A stretch of 64,000 nt of DNA from CAVPEV01 sp963703555 (GTDB lineage Bacteria > Actinomycetota > Actinomycetes > Actinomycetales > Cellulomonadaceae): NCBI GenBank assembly GCA_963703555.1, contig CAVPEV010000048.1, forward strand, positions 1 through 64,000. The letters are read 5' to 3'. Of the stretch, positions 44,166 to 52,970 are shown piece by piece. The notes beneath the pieces are model-generated. The model was not told the DNA's origin, made no database searches, and was given only the letters and a program-made list of their open reading frames with translations. Positions within the stretch are counted from its first letter, which is position 1; the number at the start of each line of letters is the position of its first letter. The position numbers were made by a program, and so were the translations under genes.

Positions 44166-45053
44166 TCAGCCGAGCTCGGCAAGCCGGGGCACGGCCGGCG
44201 CCAGCATCGTCGCGATCCACTCGGGCACGCCCACGTCGGGCGGGGTCCGCACGATGACCGTCTCCACACCGAGCGCCGCATAGCCGGTCATCTCCCGGAC
44301 GAACCCGTCGACATCGCCGTGCACCAGGTCCTCCGCGCCGTGCAGCATCGTCACGCGGATCTCCGCCGGGTCGCGCCCGACGTCGGCGCAGTGCCGGTGC
44401 AGGACGTCCAGCTTGTGGCCGATCTCCTCCGTGGAGCCGGCGAACAGGTTGCAGGCATCGGCGTACTGGGCGACCAGGCGCAGCGTCTTGCGCTCCCCGC
44501 CCCCGCCGACCAGGACCTCCGGGCGCGGCTGGCTGAGCGGCTGCGGCCAGCACCGGGTCTCGGCGAGCTGGTAGTGCCGGCCCTCATACGGCCCGTCGTT
44601 GGCCGGGTCCCACATCTGCCGGCAGATCTGCAGGGTCTCCTCCAGGCGCTCGAACCGCTCCGCCAGCGGCGGGAATGGCACCCCCAGCGCCCGGTGCTCA
44701 CGCTCGTACCACGCCGCCCCGATCCCCAGCGTCGCCCGCCCACCGCTGAGCACGTCCAGGGTCGCGACGATCTTCGCCAGCAGCGCCGGGTGCCGGTACG
44801 TCACCCCGGTGACGAGGGCACCGAGTTGCACGGTCTGCGTGCGGCCCGCCAGGTAGCCCAGGGTGGTGTACGCCTCGAGCATCGGGGCCTCGACACCACG
44901 GCCCACGCCCTCGATCTCGAACCAGTGGTCCATGACGTCCATCCAGGACAGCCCGGCCGTCTCCGCCGCGTCCGCAGCGTCCGCCAGCTCCTGGCGCAGC
45001 CCGGCCGGCCGGGCCGGCTGGTCGAACCGCATGATGTGCACACCCATCCGCAT
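44166..45053 (-). CDS. LLM-class F420-dependent oxidoreductase
   Basis: 295 residues from the ATG at 45053, with AGGAG upstream. Luciferase-like: MDVMDHWFEIEG, GALVTGVTYRHPALLAKIVATLD, GGRATLGIGAAWYEREHRAL and EVLVGGGGERKTLRLVAQYAD. Homologous to the gene at 37141. Converges on the MFS gene. Substrate unknown. Confidence 0.87.
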   Translation of the reverse strand: MRMGVHIMRFDQPARPAGLRQELADAADAAETAGLSWMDVMDHWFEIEGVGRGVEAPMLEAYTTLGYLAGRTQTVQLGALVTGVTYRHPALLAKIVATLDVLSGGRATLGIGAAWYEREHRALGVPFPPLAERFERLEETLQICRQMWDPANDGPYEGRHYQLAETRCWPQPLSQPRPEVLVGGGGERKTLRLVAQYADACNLFAGSTEEIGHKLDVLHRHCADVGRDPAEIRVTMLHGAEDLVHGDVDGFVREMTGYAALGVETVIVRTPPDVGVPEWIATMLAPAVPRLAELG

Positions 45054-45299
45054 GGTGGATCTCCTCGTGTCGACGGCAGGCGGGCCAGGCGCGACCGCGC
45101 GGGTTGGCCGCCCAGAGCCAGTGTGCACCGCCGGGACGACGGGGTGACGTGGCCGAGGCGCGGTCGTCGGCGGACCGCTGGGGGAGTGGCGTGATCGCGT
45201 CTCGCGGGGGTGCCCGCCAGCGGGTGGGCGAGGAGCTCTACCCCGCGGTCGGTCTGCGACACGGTGAGGACGAGTCGTCGTTCCCAGTGGGGACGGGGC

Positions 45300-45660
45300 G
45301 GGACGACGCCGCATCGTTCGCCTCGACCATCGCTCCGATCCATGAAGATGCGCTGGCGCTGGCCGCCCCGATGCTCGCTGCCTACCCGGACGTGCCCGTC
45401 ATCGGCGGTCGCCGGGTCGAGCCACAACACGGCCCGCCGCGCGCTCCAGCGCCTGAAAAGCACCAGGCGGCCGCGGTCGTCGGCGAGGTAGAAGACGTCG
45501 GCGAAACCCGCTGGCCAGCGTGGTCGCGACCCGCTCGGGGTCTCCACTCCGGCCGAGCGGATTGACGACCCGGACGAACTGTCCAGCGCGGTAGACCTTG
45601 TGGCCGCGCGCCCAGTTCGCGGCCGTCGGGCGACAGACCCCGACCTCTCTACCCGCCGCG
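45300..45660 (-). pseudogene. decayed IS30-like transposase fragment
   Basis: A minus-strand frame near 45540-45660 reads REVGVCRPTAANWARGHKVYR, a helix-turn-helix resembling the N-terminus of IS30-family transposases. At about 45490-45510 the protein-like sequence shifts frame (FADVFYLADDRGRLVLF). No start, stop or inverted repeat bounds it. Assignment is tentative. The rest of the 45054-45671 gap shows no gene. Confidence 0.35.
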
Positions 45661-45671
45661 GGGGTAACTGG

Positions 45672-46090
45672 TCAGGTGGTGGTGGGGTACCAGGTGTTGT
45701 GGCTGGTCAGGCGGGTGAGGGCGTCGAGCATGGTGATGCCGTGCTTGGCGGCGGTGGCGGTGTAGGAGCGGATGGCGGCGAAGTCTTGGGCTCCTTTGAG
45801 GGTGCGCATGGTGCCGGAGACTTTCTGTCGGATCTTGACCATCCGGATTTGCTGTTCGGCGGCGTTGTTGGTGGCGGGGACGGCGGGGTCGGTGGCGAAG
45901 CGTAGGTAGTCCTGGAGTCTTCTGGTCAGGCGCCGGGCCAGGGCCCGGTGTTTTCGTTCGATCTTGTTGGCCGGGGTGGTGCTCTGGGCGATGGTGGCGC
46001 TGTGGCTGATCAGGCGCCGTTGTTCGGCCAGGACGCGGGGGTCGACCGGGTGGCCGGCGGTGTTGGCCTGGTCGGCCGCCGTGATGAGGG
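45672..46090 (-). pseudogene. IS66-family transposase, C-terminal fragment
   Basis: The frame encodes the end of an IS66 transposase: KHRALARRLTRRLQDYLRF, VPATNNAAEQQIRMVKIRQK, TLKGAQDFAAIRSY, and AAKHGITMLDAL. It reaches the left end of the IS3 element at 46091, where it is cut. The missing N-terminal part is not on the other side of the IS3 element. Confidence 0.85.
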
Positions 46091-46143
46091 TGAAGCGCCG
46101 CAGGTTTGATGCCGCTCCTGTTTGAGTCCAGGAGGATGTCGTC

Positions 46144-46455
46144 ATGCCGAAGAAGATCGATCCGGAGTTGAGGGCGCGTGCGGTGAGGTTGGTCAACGAC
46201 CACCTCGGGGAGTATCAGAACGTGACGGCGGCGTCGTTCGCGGTCGCCAAGCAGCTGGGGGTGAGCCGGGAGTCGGTGCGTCGGTGGGTCGCCCAGGCCG
46301 ACATCGACACAGGTGCTCGTACCGGGGTGAACAGCGAGGACCTCGCTGAGATCAAGACGCTGAAGGCGAAGGTCCGCCGGCTGGAGGAGGACAACGCGAT
46401 CTTGAAGGCGGCGACGGTTTTCTTCGTGGGGGAACTCGACCCCCGCAACCGATGA
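46144..46455 (+). CDS. IS3 transposase OrfA
   Basis: 103 residues: helix-turn-helix (AASFAVAKQLGVSRESVRRWV) and a leucine-zipper-like segment (LKAKVRRLEEDNAILKAA). A TTTT run at 46418-46421 could allow a -1 shift into the OrfB frame, which is open there; this would give the fused OrfAB transposase. Stop overlaps the OrfB ATG. Confidence 0.9.
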   Translation: MPKKIDPELRARAVRLVNDHLGEYQNVTAASFAVAKQLGVSRESVRRWVAQADIDTGARTGVNSEDLAEIKTLKAKVRRLEEDNAILKAATVFFVGELDPRNR

Positions 46456-47426
46456 TCATGGGGTTCATCGACACGATGAGGGCCGAGGGTCACGCGGTCG
46501 AGTCGATCTGCCGGGTCCTGCGCGAGCAGGGCTGCCAGATCGCCGCACGGACCTACCGGTCGTGGCGGTCGGCCCGTGGGCGGGTCGCCGCCCGCACGCT
46601 CACTGACGCCCACGTGCTGGACGCGGTCCGGAACGCGGCGTGGACCACCGACGCCGCCGGGCAGCGAGTGCTGGCCCCGGAGGGCCTGTATGGGCGGCGC
46701 AAGATGACCGCGCACCTGCGCCGTACGAGCGTTCCGGACGCCTCGCGGGGCGCGGTCGACCGGGCGATGCGGGCACTGGGCCTGGCCGGGGTGCGCCGCG
46801 ACAAGCACCTGCGCACCACGATCCAGGCCAAGGACGGCATCCGTGCCGGGGACCTGCTGAACCGGCAGTTCACCGCGTCGGCACCGAACCTGGTGTGGGT
46901 CACCGACTTCACGTACTGCCGCACCTGGGCCGGCTGGGTCTACGTCGCATTCATCCTCGACGTGTTCTCCCAACGGATCGTGTCCTGGCACGCGTCGACC
47001 TCCAAGGCCACCGACCTGGTCATGGTCCCGCTGCGCATGGCGTTGTGGCAGCGGGACCGCGAGGGCCACCCCGCCCACCCCGGGGAGCTGATCCACCACA
47101 GCGACGCCGGGTCCCAGTACACGTCCGTGCGCCTGAACGAGCACCTCGCTCTCGAGGGCATCCGGCCCTCGATCGGGACCGTCGGCGATGCCTACGACAA
47201 CGCACTGATGGAGAGCATCAACGGGCTCTACAAGGCCGAGTGCATCCGCACAACCGTGTTCCACACCGGCCCCTACAAGACGATCGCCGACGTGGAGTTC
47301 GCGACAGCCGGCTGGGTCGAGTGGTACAACAACCGAAGGCTCCACTCGACCCTGGGCAACGTCCCGCCAGTGGAGTACGAGCAAGCCCACTACGCGACCC
47401 TCAACCGAGAGCCGCAACCCGCATAG
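46452..47426 (+). CDS. IS3 transposase OrfB (DDE integrase)
   Basis: 324 residues. rve-type catalytic domain with WVTDFTY (Asp), HHSDAGSQYTS (Asp) and YDNALMESINGLYKAE (Glu), then WYNNRRLHSTLG. -1 frame relative to OrfA with a 4-bp overlap. Intact, so the element could be active. Confidence 0.93.
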   Translation: MIMGFIDTMRAEGHAVESICRVLREQGCQIAARTYRSWRSARGRVAARTLTDAHVLDAVRNAAWTTDAAGQRVLAPEGLYGRRKMTAHLRRTSVPDASRGAVDRAMRALGLAGVRRDKHLRTTIQAKDGIRAGDLLNRQFTASAPNLVWVTDFTYCRTWAGWVYVAFILDVFSQRIVSWHASTSKATDLVMVPLRMALWQRDREGHPAHPGELIHHSDAGSQYTSVRLNEHLALEGIRPSIGTVGDAYDNALMESINGLYKAECIRTTVFHTGPYKTIADVEFATAGWVEWYNNRRLHSTLGNVPPVEYEQAHYATLNREPQPA

Positions 47427-47453
47427 CAGCGGCCGAAAACCTGCGGCGCTTCA

Positions 47454-47569
47454 ACGTCACGATCATCAACGCCACCACCGGGCAGATCCTGCGCGAGCTC
47501 ACCATCGACCTCACCCGCGACTACCAGCCCACCGGCCGCCCACACGGACCCGCCCACACAAGGAAGTAG
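47454..47569 (+). pseudogene. IS481-like transposase C-terminal tail
   Basis: Right of the IS3 end the frame reads NVTIINATTGQILRELTIDL then RDYQPTG to a stop at 47569. This is the usual ending of IS481-type transposases. Only about 38 codons remain; the rest is absent on the left of the IS3 element. Confidence 0.7.
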
Positions 47570-47599
47570 CCCGAACCCACGACTCGTAGGTTCGGGCTA
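47567..47599. terminator. hairpin at the IS481 tail
   Basis: TAGCCCGAACC (47567-47577) and GGTTCGGGCTA (47589-47599), 11-bp stem, 11-nt loop, overlapping the transposase stop. Confidence 0.65.
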
Positions 47600-47603
47600 T
47601 TCC

Positions 47604-47619
47604 GATGTCCTGAGACATC
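47604..47619. repeat. IS481-type end palindrome
   Basis: GATGTC-CTGA-GACATC, typical of sequence near IS481 termini; probably marks the right end of the decayed element. Confidence 0.5.
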
Positions 47620-47625
47620 ACATTT

Positions 47626-47668
47626 GTCGGGCTGACAGGATTTGAACCTGCGACCCCTTGACCCCCAG
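47626..47668 (-). pseudogene. 3' half of a tRNA-Pro(GGG) gene (probable old att site)
   Basis: On the minus strand the 43 nt begin at the anticodon loop (CTGGGGGTCAAG) and continue through a T-arm (GGTTCAAATCC) to the acceptor end CAGCCCGAC. The 5' half is missing. The sequence diverges right at the anticodon, where many tyrosine integrases cross over. The neighbouring DNA (47700-47800) has short repeats such as CTGGTCCCGGTTTGGTCCCGG. No integrase remains. Confidence 0.7.
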
Positions 47669-48010
47669 GTGCCCGCGTCGGTCGAGTTGGGCGAATATCT
47701 GGGATTCCTGGGGCCAAGTGAGGCCCATTTCATGCCCTGCAAGGCATGGGATGCATGGGACTGGTCCCGGTTTGGTCCCGGCGAGGCTGGTTTCACCTAG
47801 TGCCGCCAGCGGCGGCTCTCGCTATATCCATCTTGCCGCATAGGTGCGAATGATGATGCGGCTCGGCGATGTGCGTGTCGACGTCGAGCGTGGAGGTCGG
47901 CTCTGAGTGTGGCGAGGACGCGCGGGAGTCATGGTCGTCGATCCCCGCGCCGCCCTCCAGTGCCGGTGGCCGCTGCGATGCTGCGGTGGCGGGAGTGATA
48001 GGATGACGCC
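47669..48010. other. intergenic, former element DNA
   Basis: 342 bp with no recognised gene. Short repeats (catggga, ggtcccgg) near 47740-47790 recall attachment-site arms; nothing else is seen. Confidence 0.4.
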
Positions 48011-48469
48011 ATGACGTCGGCGGAAGCAGTGCGACCGACCCGCGGCGCGCGGTGGTCCCGCCGTGCCGCCGCACGGGCGGTGCAGTGGCTCGCCGTCGTA
48101 CTGAGCCTCGCGGCGGCGCTCGTCGCCCTGTTCGTGCTGCGCGGAAGCTCGGTGACCATGATGACCAGCAGCGACGGGCCGACCGAGACCGTCGTCTCGT
48201 CGCCGACCCTCCTGGAGGCTCAGGGCGCCTCGGTGCTGATTCCCCTACTCGTCCCCGTGCTCCTCACGCTCGTCCCGGTGCTGATCCCGTCCGGCACGGT
48301 CTGGCGGATTGCGTCGATCGTGAGCGCCGCCCTGCTCGGCATCTTCGTCGTGCTCGGCGCGCTGAGCGTGGGCTGGCTCTACGTCCCGGCCCTGCTCGCA
48401 GCGATCGTCGCGGCGGTTCTCGCCGCGACCACTCAACGAACCCAGGGCGTCGCCCCGCCGGTCGGCTAG
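48011..48469 (+). CDS. hypothetical four-helix membrane protein
   Basis: 152 residues. Basic N-terminus, then predicted membrane segments at about 25-46, 74-94, 99-119 and 124-143. A Thr/Ser-rich loop lies between the first two. No recognised domain. The start lacks an obvious ribosome-binding site; GATAGGATG just upstream of ATG 48011 may be a -10/leaderless arrangement. It sits among mobile remnants and could be cargo of the lost element. Confidence 0.55.
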   Translation: MTSAEAVRPTRGARWSRRAAARAVQWLAVVLSLAAALVALFVLRGSSVTMMTSSDGPTETVVSSPTLLEAQGASVLIPLLVPVLLTLVPVLIPSGTVWRIASIVSAALLGIFVVLGALSVGWLYVPALLAAIVAAVLAATTQRTQGVAPPVG

Positions 48470-48510
48470 CTCGGCGCAGCGCCTGGGAGCCAGACGAGGA
48501 CTTGCCAGGT

Positions 48511-49206
48511 TCAGCCCGTCGCGCTCGCGGCAGTCCTGGCAACGGCCGGGGCCACGTGATGTTTGTCGGCGTCATGGCGGCGGGCGACATCGACGAGATC
48601 CCAGGCCAGGTGCCCGGTGACGGAGATGCCGCCCGCGCCGGAGCGGCGGGTGGTGCCGCGCACGATCAGGTAGTCGGTGAACAGGACTGCGCCCTTGATG
48701 CGTTCCTGGGCGTCGGGGAAGAACACGAGGTTGGCGACGGCGGTGCCGTCGTCGAGGGTGACGAAGATCGTGCGCCGGCCGTTGCGCATCGGCGGGGTGT
48801 TGGTGGCGCGCCGCACGCCGGCGACGAGCACTTCAGTCCCGCCGGGCAGGTCGATGAGGCTGTGGGCGGGGGTCACGCCGAGTTCGCGGAACAGCGGGTG
48901 GAACCGGGTCATCCGGTGGTCGCTCATCGCGACGCCGAGTTCCTGGAGCTCGAGGTCGGTCTGGGTGCGCCCGTGCAGGTCGATCGCGGTGACGCCCTCC
49001 AGGCGGGGCACGGGCAGGTCGAAGTCGAACGCGAGCTGCGTCGGCGCAACGCAGGCCGGTGCGGCGGTCACCCGGCGGACGTGGGTGAGCAGCTCGTGAC
49101 GGCGCGGGCGGTCGTAGCCGATGAAGCTGTCGAGTGCGCCGACGCGGGCGAGCTGGATGAAGGTGCGCCGGTTCGGGCGGGCGCGGTCGCGGAAGTCCTG
49201 GACCGC
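48511..49206 (-). pseudogene. dnaE2 C-terminal fragment (error-prone DNA polymerase)
   Basis: About 228 codons match the end of DnaE2: QDFRDRARPNRRTFIQLARVGALDSF, LAFDFDLPVP, ELQELGVAMSDHRM, and a C-terminal OB-fold (RRTIFVTLDDGTAVANLVFFP). It ends at 48511. More than three-quarters of the polymerase is missing. The junction with the oppositely oriented ISL3 transposase is near 49200. Confidence 0.85.
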
Positions 49207-50430
49207 GTGATCGACGCGGTGGACCTGCCCGACGGCGGCCGTGAGGTGGTTGTGGAGTCCACGGCGCCGCCGGGGTGCCCGGTCTGCGGGGTGGTCGCGG
49301 AGCGGGTCCATTCGCGGCGACGGCAGCGGGTGCGGGACGTGCCGGTGGGTGCCGGGCCGGTGGAGGTGGTGTGGGTCAAGCGCCGGTGGTTCTGCGACGA
49401 GGAGCTCTGTGCTCGCGGGACGTTCAGCGAGTCCACCGTCGAGGTTCCACCTCGGGCGCGCTCGACCGCCCGGCTGCGTGCGGCGCTGGTGGGCGCGGTG
49501 GTCGTCTCCGGGCGGGCGGCGGCGGCCACCGCGCGGGCGTTCGCGGTGTCCTGGTGGACGGTCCAGGCCGCACTGTCGGCGGTGGCGGTCCTGCTGGCCG
49601 ACGTCGATCACCTGCCGGTTCGCCGCCTGGGTGTCGATGAGCACCGCTACCGGTCGGTGCGCTACTTTCGGCGCACAGACGGGACGTGGGCCCGGTTCGA
49701 ACCGTGGATGACGACCTTCGTGGACCTGGACACCGGGCAGGTCCTGGGCGTGGTCGACGGGCGTGACGCCGCCGGTGTCGGGGCTTGGCTGGCCGCGCGC
49801 GCCCTCACCTGGCGCGAGCAGGTCGAGGTCGTGGCGATCAACCCGTCGGCGGCGGTCCGCAAGGCGTTGGCCGAGCACCTGCCCACCGCCGCGGTCTCAG
49901 TGGACGCCGTCCACCTGGTCGCCCTGGCCAACGACATGGTGACCAAGGTCCGTCAGCGCCTGGCCCGCGACAACCACGGGCGCCGCGGGATGGTCTGCGA
50001 CCCGGCCTGGGCGAACCGGCGCCTGCTGCTGCGCGGGGTGAACACCCTGTCTGCGGCCGCCTGGGCGCGCCTGGAACGGGTGCTGGCCACCGATGACCCG
50101 ACCGACGAGCTCGGCGCCGCCTGGGGCATCAAGGAACAGGTCCGCCGCCTGCTGCACGCCGGCTCCCTGGCCGAGGCCCACACCGAGAAGATGCGCCTGG
50201 GCACCTACGTGCTGGCCGCGGACATGCCCGAGGCCGACAGGCTCTACGACACCATCTGCGCCTGGTGGCCGGCGATCGAGGTCCTGATCGTCACCGGCGT
50301 GACCAACGCCTGCACCGAAGCCGCGAACACCACGATCAAGAACATCAAACGGACCGGCCGCGGCTTCCGCAACACCCGCAACTACCGCACCCGTATCCTC
50401 CTGACCAGCGCCGCGAAGACCGCAGCGTGA
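49207..50430 (+). pseudogene. ISL3-family transposase lacking its left end
   Basis: About 407 residues. Zinc-ribbon-like CPVCG and WFCDEELCARG, then the ISL3 DDE domain (GVDEHRYRS, DGRDAA, VVAINPS, SVDAVHLVALAN, TEAANTTIKNIKRTGRGFR). The right inverted repeat is present at 50448-50474, but no matching left repeat is seen before 49207, where the dnaE2 fragment abuts. A few N-terminal residues are probably lost. The frame itself is intact, so the protein may still be made. Confidence 0.8.
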
Positions 50431-50447
50431 ACACCCTCCACAGCAGG

Positions 50448-50474
50448 CCCGTTCACCACGAACCACGAAGAGCC
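50448..50474. repeat. right inverted repeat of ISL3-type element
   Basis: Reverse complement begins GGCTCTTCGTGGTTCGTGG, the expected ISL3-type terminus. No partner on the left. Confidence 0.7.
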
Positions 50475-50491
50475 GGTTCAGGCGCTCTCCT

Positions 50492-50547
50492 GTGACGAAA
50501 CCCGCTGTGCAGGACCCCGCGGGGGCCCGCACAGCGGGTTTCGTCAC
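50492..50547. terminator. strong bidirectional terminator hairpin
   Basis: Perfect 19-bp stem GTGACGAAACCCGCTGTGC (50492-50510) with 50529-50547, 18-nt GC-rich loop, flanked by A/T runs inside the stem. Lies between the ISL3 end and the tRNA-Ser gene. Confidence 0.8.
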
Positions 50548-50581
50548 TCTCGGCGTCTGAGTTACGTCAGAAAACCGATGG

Positions 50582-50668
50582 CGGTAGCGGTGGGATTTGA
50601 ACCCACGGAGGACTTTCACCCTCACACGCTTTCGAGGCGTGCTCCTTAGGCCGCTCGGACACGCTACC
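50582..50668 (-). tRNA. tRNA-Ser (anticodon CGA)
   Basis: Minus-strand gene. Acceptor GGTAGCG pairs with CGCTACC, followed by discriminator G and an encoded CCA (50579-50581). Anticodon stem CACGC/GCGTG encloses loop CTCGAAA, anticodon CGA. A long variable arm and T-arm GGGTTCAAATCCC identify a serine tRNA. It appears intact and marks the edge of the mobile region. Confidence 0.95.
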
Positions 50669-50801
50669 GCCCAGGAGGATACCGGCTGGCGCGCGCCGGG
50701 CACCAATCCGTGCCCCTGCCCTGGCGTGGCCCGCGCCCCACCCGGTGACGTCCCACCGCGGCCGCTCCGTGCCCCGCCGCTCGACGATCTACGGTGGACG
50801 T

Positions 50802-51695
50802 GTGACCCCCTGGCAACCGTCCACCCTGCTCGGCACGGCGCGCGCCGCGGCAGGCACGCTCGACGACGCCGTGGACCTGCTGGCCGGCCGTCGGCTGGCG
50901 GTGCTCACCGGCGCCGGCGTGTCCACCGACTCGGGGATCCCGGACTACCGCGGGCCGGACTCCCCGCCCCGCACCCCGATGACCTACCAGCAGTTCGTCG
51001 GCGACGAGGGGTTCCGCCGCCACTACTGGGCGCGCAACCAGGTCGGCTGGCAGCACCTGCGCAACGCCCGACCGAACGCGGGGCACCGCGCCGTGGCCAC
51101 GCTCGAGCACCGCGGCATCGCCGACGGCGTGATCACCCAGAACATCGACCTGCTGCATGAAAGGGCCGGCTCCCGCCGCGTGGTGGACCTGCACGGCCGG
51201 CACGACCGCGTCATCTGCCTGCGCTGCCGGCGGACGGTCACCCGGGCGGAGCTGGCCGCCCGGCTGGACGTGCTGAACCCCGGATTCGCGCAGCGGCTCA
51301 GGCGGATCGAGGACGTGGAGATCGCACCCGACGCCGACGCCGTCATCGAGGACACGGCCGACTACCGGATCGCCTCGTGCTGGCTGCCGGACGCCGACGG
51401 CGCCCCACGGCCGTGCGGCGGCATGCTGAAGCCGGACATCGTCTACTTCGGCGAGGCGGTGCCGCCCGATCGCGTCGCGGAGGCCTTCGGCCTGGTCCAC
51501 GAGGCCGAGGCGCTGCTCGTGGCCGGGTCCTCGCTCGCGGTGATGTCCGGGCTGCGGTTCGTGCGGCACGCGGCCCGGGCCGGTATGCCCGTGGTGATCG
51601 TCAACCGGGGGGAGACCCGAGGGGATCCGCTGGCCACGCTCACGCTCGACGCACCGACCTCGCTGACGCTCGTGGAGCTCGCCGACCGGCTGTGA
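50802..51695 (+). CDS. Sir2-family NAD-dependent protein deacylase
   Basis: 297 residues from the GTG at 50802. Sirtuin motifs: GAGVSTDSGIPDYRG (about residues 38-52), TQNID, catalytic His in DLHGR, zinc cysteines CLRC and later C...C in ASCWLP...RPCGG, and GSSLAVMSG. The first zinc pair and second pair are about 58 residues apart. Likely removes acyl groups from lysines using NAD. Cytoplasmic. Confidence 0.92.
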   Translation: MTPWQPSTLLGTARAAAGTLDDAVDLLAGRRLAVLTGAGVSTDSGIPDYRGPDSPPRTPMTYQQFVGDEGFRRHYWARNQVGWQHLRNARPNAGHRAVATLEHRGIADGVITQNIDLLHERAGSRRVVDLHGRHDRVICLRCRRTVTRAELAARLDVLNPGFAQRLRRIEDVEIAPDADAVIEDTADYRIASCWLPDADGAPRPCGGMLKPDIVYFGEAVPPDRVAEAFGLVHEAEALLVAGSSLAVMSGLRFVRHAARAGMPVVIVNRGETRGDPLATLTLDAPTSLTLVELADRL

Positions 51696-51767
51696 CCTGG
51701 GCTCCGACGCCGGCTCAGCGCCGGGGGCGCTCGCGCCGGTGTCCACGACGGGCTGGCTCGCGGCAGG

Positions 51768-52283
51768 ATGACCGTCATGACGCCGCCCGCCAATCGGCCA
51801 CCGTTCTCCCGGGAGGCCGACCTCGCGGCGATGACGATGGCGCTCGACGAGGCGCGCGCCGCGCTGGCCACCGGGGACGTGCCGGTCGGCGCCGTCGTAC
51901 TGGGACCCGACGGCCAGGTGCTGGCGCGTGGACGCAACGCCCGTGAAGCCCGGGTGGACCCGACCGCGCACGCCGAGGTCGTCGCCCTCCAGGCGGCAGC
52001 GGCGGCGCACGGCCGATGGCGGCTGGACGACTGCACGCTGGTGGTCACCCTCGAGCCGTGCCTCATGTGTGCCGGGGCGCTCATGCTCGCCCGGGTGTCC
52101 CGGCTGGTGCTCGGCGCCTGGGACCCGAAGGCGGGTGCGTGCGGATCACAGTGGGACGTCGTGCGGGACCGTCGAGCCAACCACCGGGTCGAGGTGGTGG
52201 GCGGCGTGCTCGCCGAGGAGTCCGCGGCGCTGCTGCGTGAGTTCTTCGGCCCCGCTCGCGAGCCGGGGGCCCCCGGCCGGTAG
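51768..52283 (+). CDS. tadA: tRNA adenosine(34) deaminase TadA
   Basis: 171 residues. Zinc-dependent deaminase motifs HAEVVAL (catalytic Glu) and PCLMCAGAL. Converts A34 to inosine in tRNA-Arg(ACG). ATG at 51768; an in-frame ATG three codons later is also possible. Upp begins 9 bp after its stop. Confidence 0.93.
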   Translation: MTVMTPPANRPPFSREADLAAMTMALDEARAALATGDVPVGAVVLGPDGQVLARGRNAREARVDPTAHAEVVALQAAAAAHGRWRLDDCTLVVTLEPCLMCAGALMLARVSRLVLGAWDPKAGACGSQWDVVRDRRANHRVEVVGGVLAEESAALLREFFGPAREPGAPGR

Positions 52284-52292
52284 GTTTGCGGC

Positions 52293-52928
52293 ATGCGCCT
52301 GCACGTCGCCGACCACCCGCTCGTCGCCCACAAGCTGACCGTGCTGCGGGACCAGCAGACCAAGTCGCCGACGTTCCGCCTGCTCGTCGACGAGCTCGTC
52401 ACGCTGCTGGCCTATGAGGCGACCCGCGAGGTCCGGGTGGAGCCGCGCGACATCCTCACCCCCGTCGCCCCGACCACCGGCATGACGATCGCCGATCCGC
52501 GGCCCATCGTCGTGCCGATCCTGCGCGCCGGGCTGGGCATGCTCCAGGGCATGACGCGGCTGCTGCCCACTGCCGAGGTGGGCTTCCTGGGGATGCGGCG
52601 CGACGAGCAGACCCTGGAGGCCATCACCTACGCCAACCGGCTGCCCGAGGACCTGTCCGGGCGCCAGTGCTTCCTCCTCGACCCGATGCTCGCGACCGGC
52701 GGCACGCTGGTCGCGGCGATCGACTACCTGTTCGTCCGCGGCGCGCGCGACGTCACCGGGGTCTGCCTGCTCGCCGCCCCGGAGGGCCTGCGCACCGTGG
52801 ACGGGGCCTTCGGCGACCGGGTGGACCTGAAGATCGTGGTGGCCGCCGTGGACGAGCGGCTCAACGAGAAGGCCTACATCGTGCCGGGCCTGGGCGATGC
52901 CGGCGACCGGCTGTACGGGATCGTCTGA
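52293..52928 (+). CDS. upp: uracil phosphoribosyltransferase
   Basis: 211 residues. Full-length Upp: KLTVLRDQQTKSPTFR at the start, PRPIVVPILRAGLGMLQG, PRPP-binding LLDPMLATGGTLVAAIDYL, and GLGDAGDRLYG at the end. Makes UMP from uracil in pyrimidine salvage. Converges with nrdF. Confidence 0.96.
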   Translation: MRLHVADHPLVAHKLTVLRDQQTKSPTFRLLVDELVTLLAYEATREVRVEPRDILTPVAPTTGMTIADPRPIVVPILRAGLGMLQGMTRLLPTAEVGFLGMRRDEQTLEAITYANRLPEDLSGRQCFLLDPMLATGGTLVAAIDYLFVRGARDVTGVCLLAAPEGLRTVDGAFGDRVDLKIVVAAVDERLNEKAYIVPGLGDAGDRLYGIV

Positions 52929-52970
52929 GGCGCAGCACCGGGCGTCGCCAGCCGGGCACCGCGTCCGGCC

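Larger units (their letters stand above)
46091..47453 (+). mobile_element. IS3-family insertion sequence
   Basis: Ends are TG...CA with inverted repeats: 46091-46107 TGAAGCGCCGCAGGTTT matches the reverse complement of 47437-47453, and further GCCGCT pairs follow. OrfA and OrfB lie between. Flanking triplets (GGG left, ACG right) do not match, so there is no target duplication. Left flank is an IS66 fragment and right flank an IS481 tail, pointing to recombination or deletion after insertion. Confidence 0.9.

Noticed and set aside
45104..45565. 153-residue plus-strand ORF
   Set aside because: No ribosome-binding site or domain; it is antisense to the decayed transposase-like sequence.
47626..47668. 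Functional tRNA-Pro gene
   Set aside because: The D-arm and 5' acceptor half are missing.
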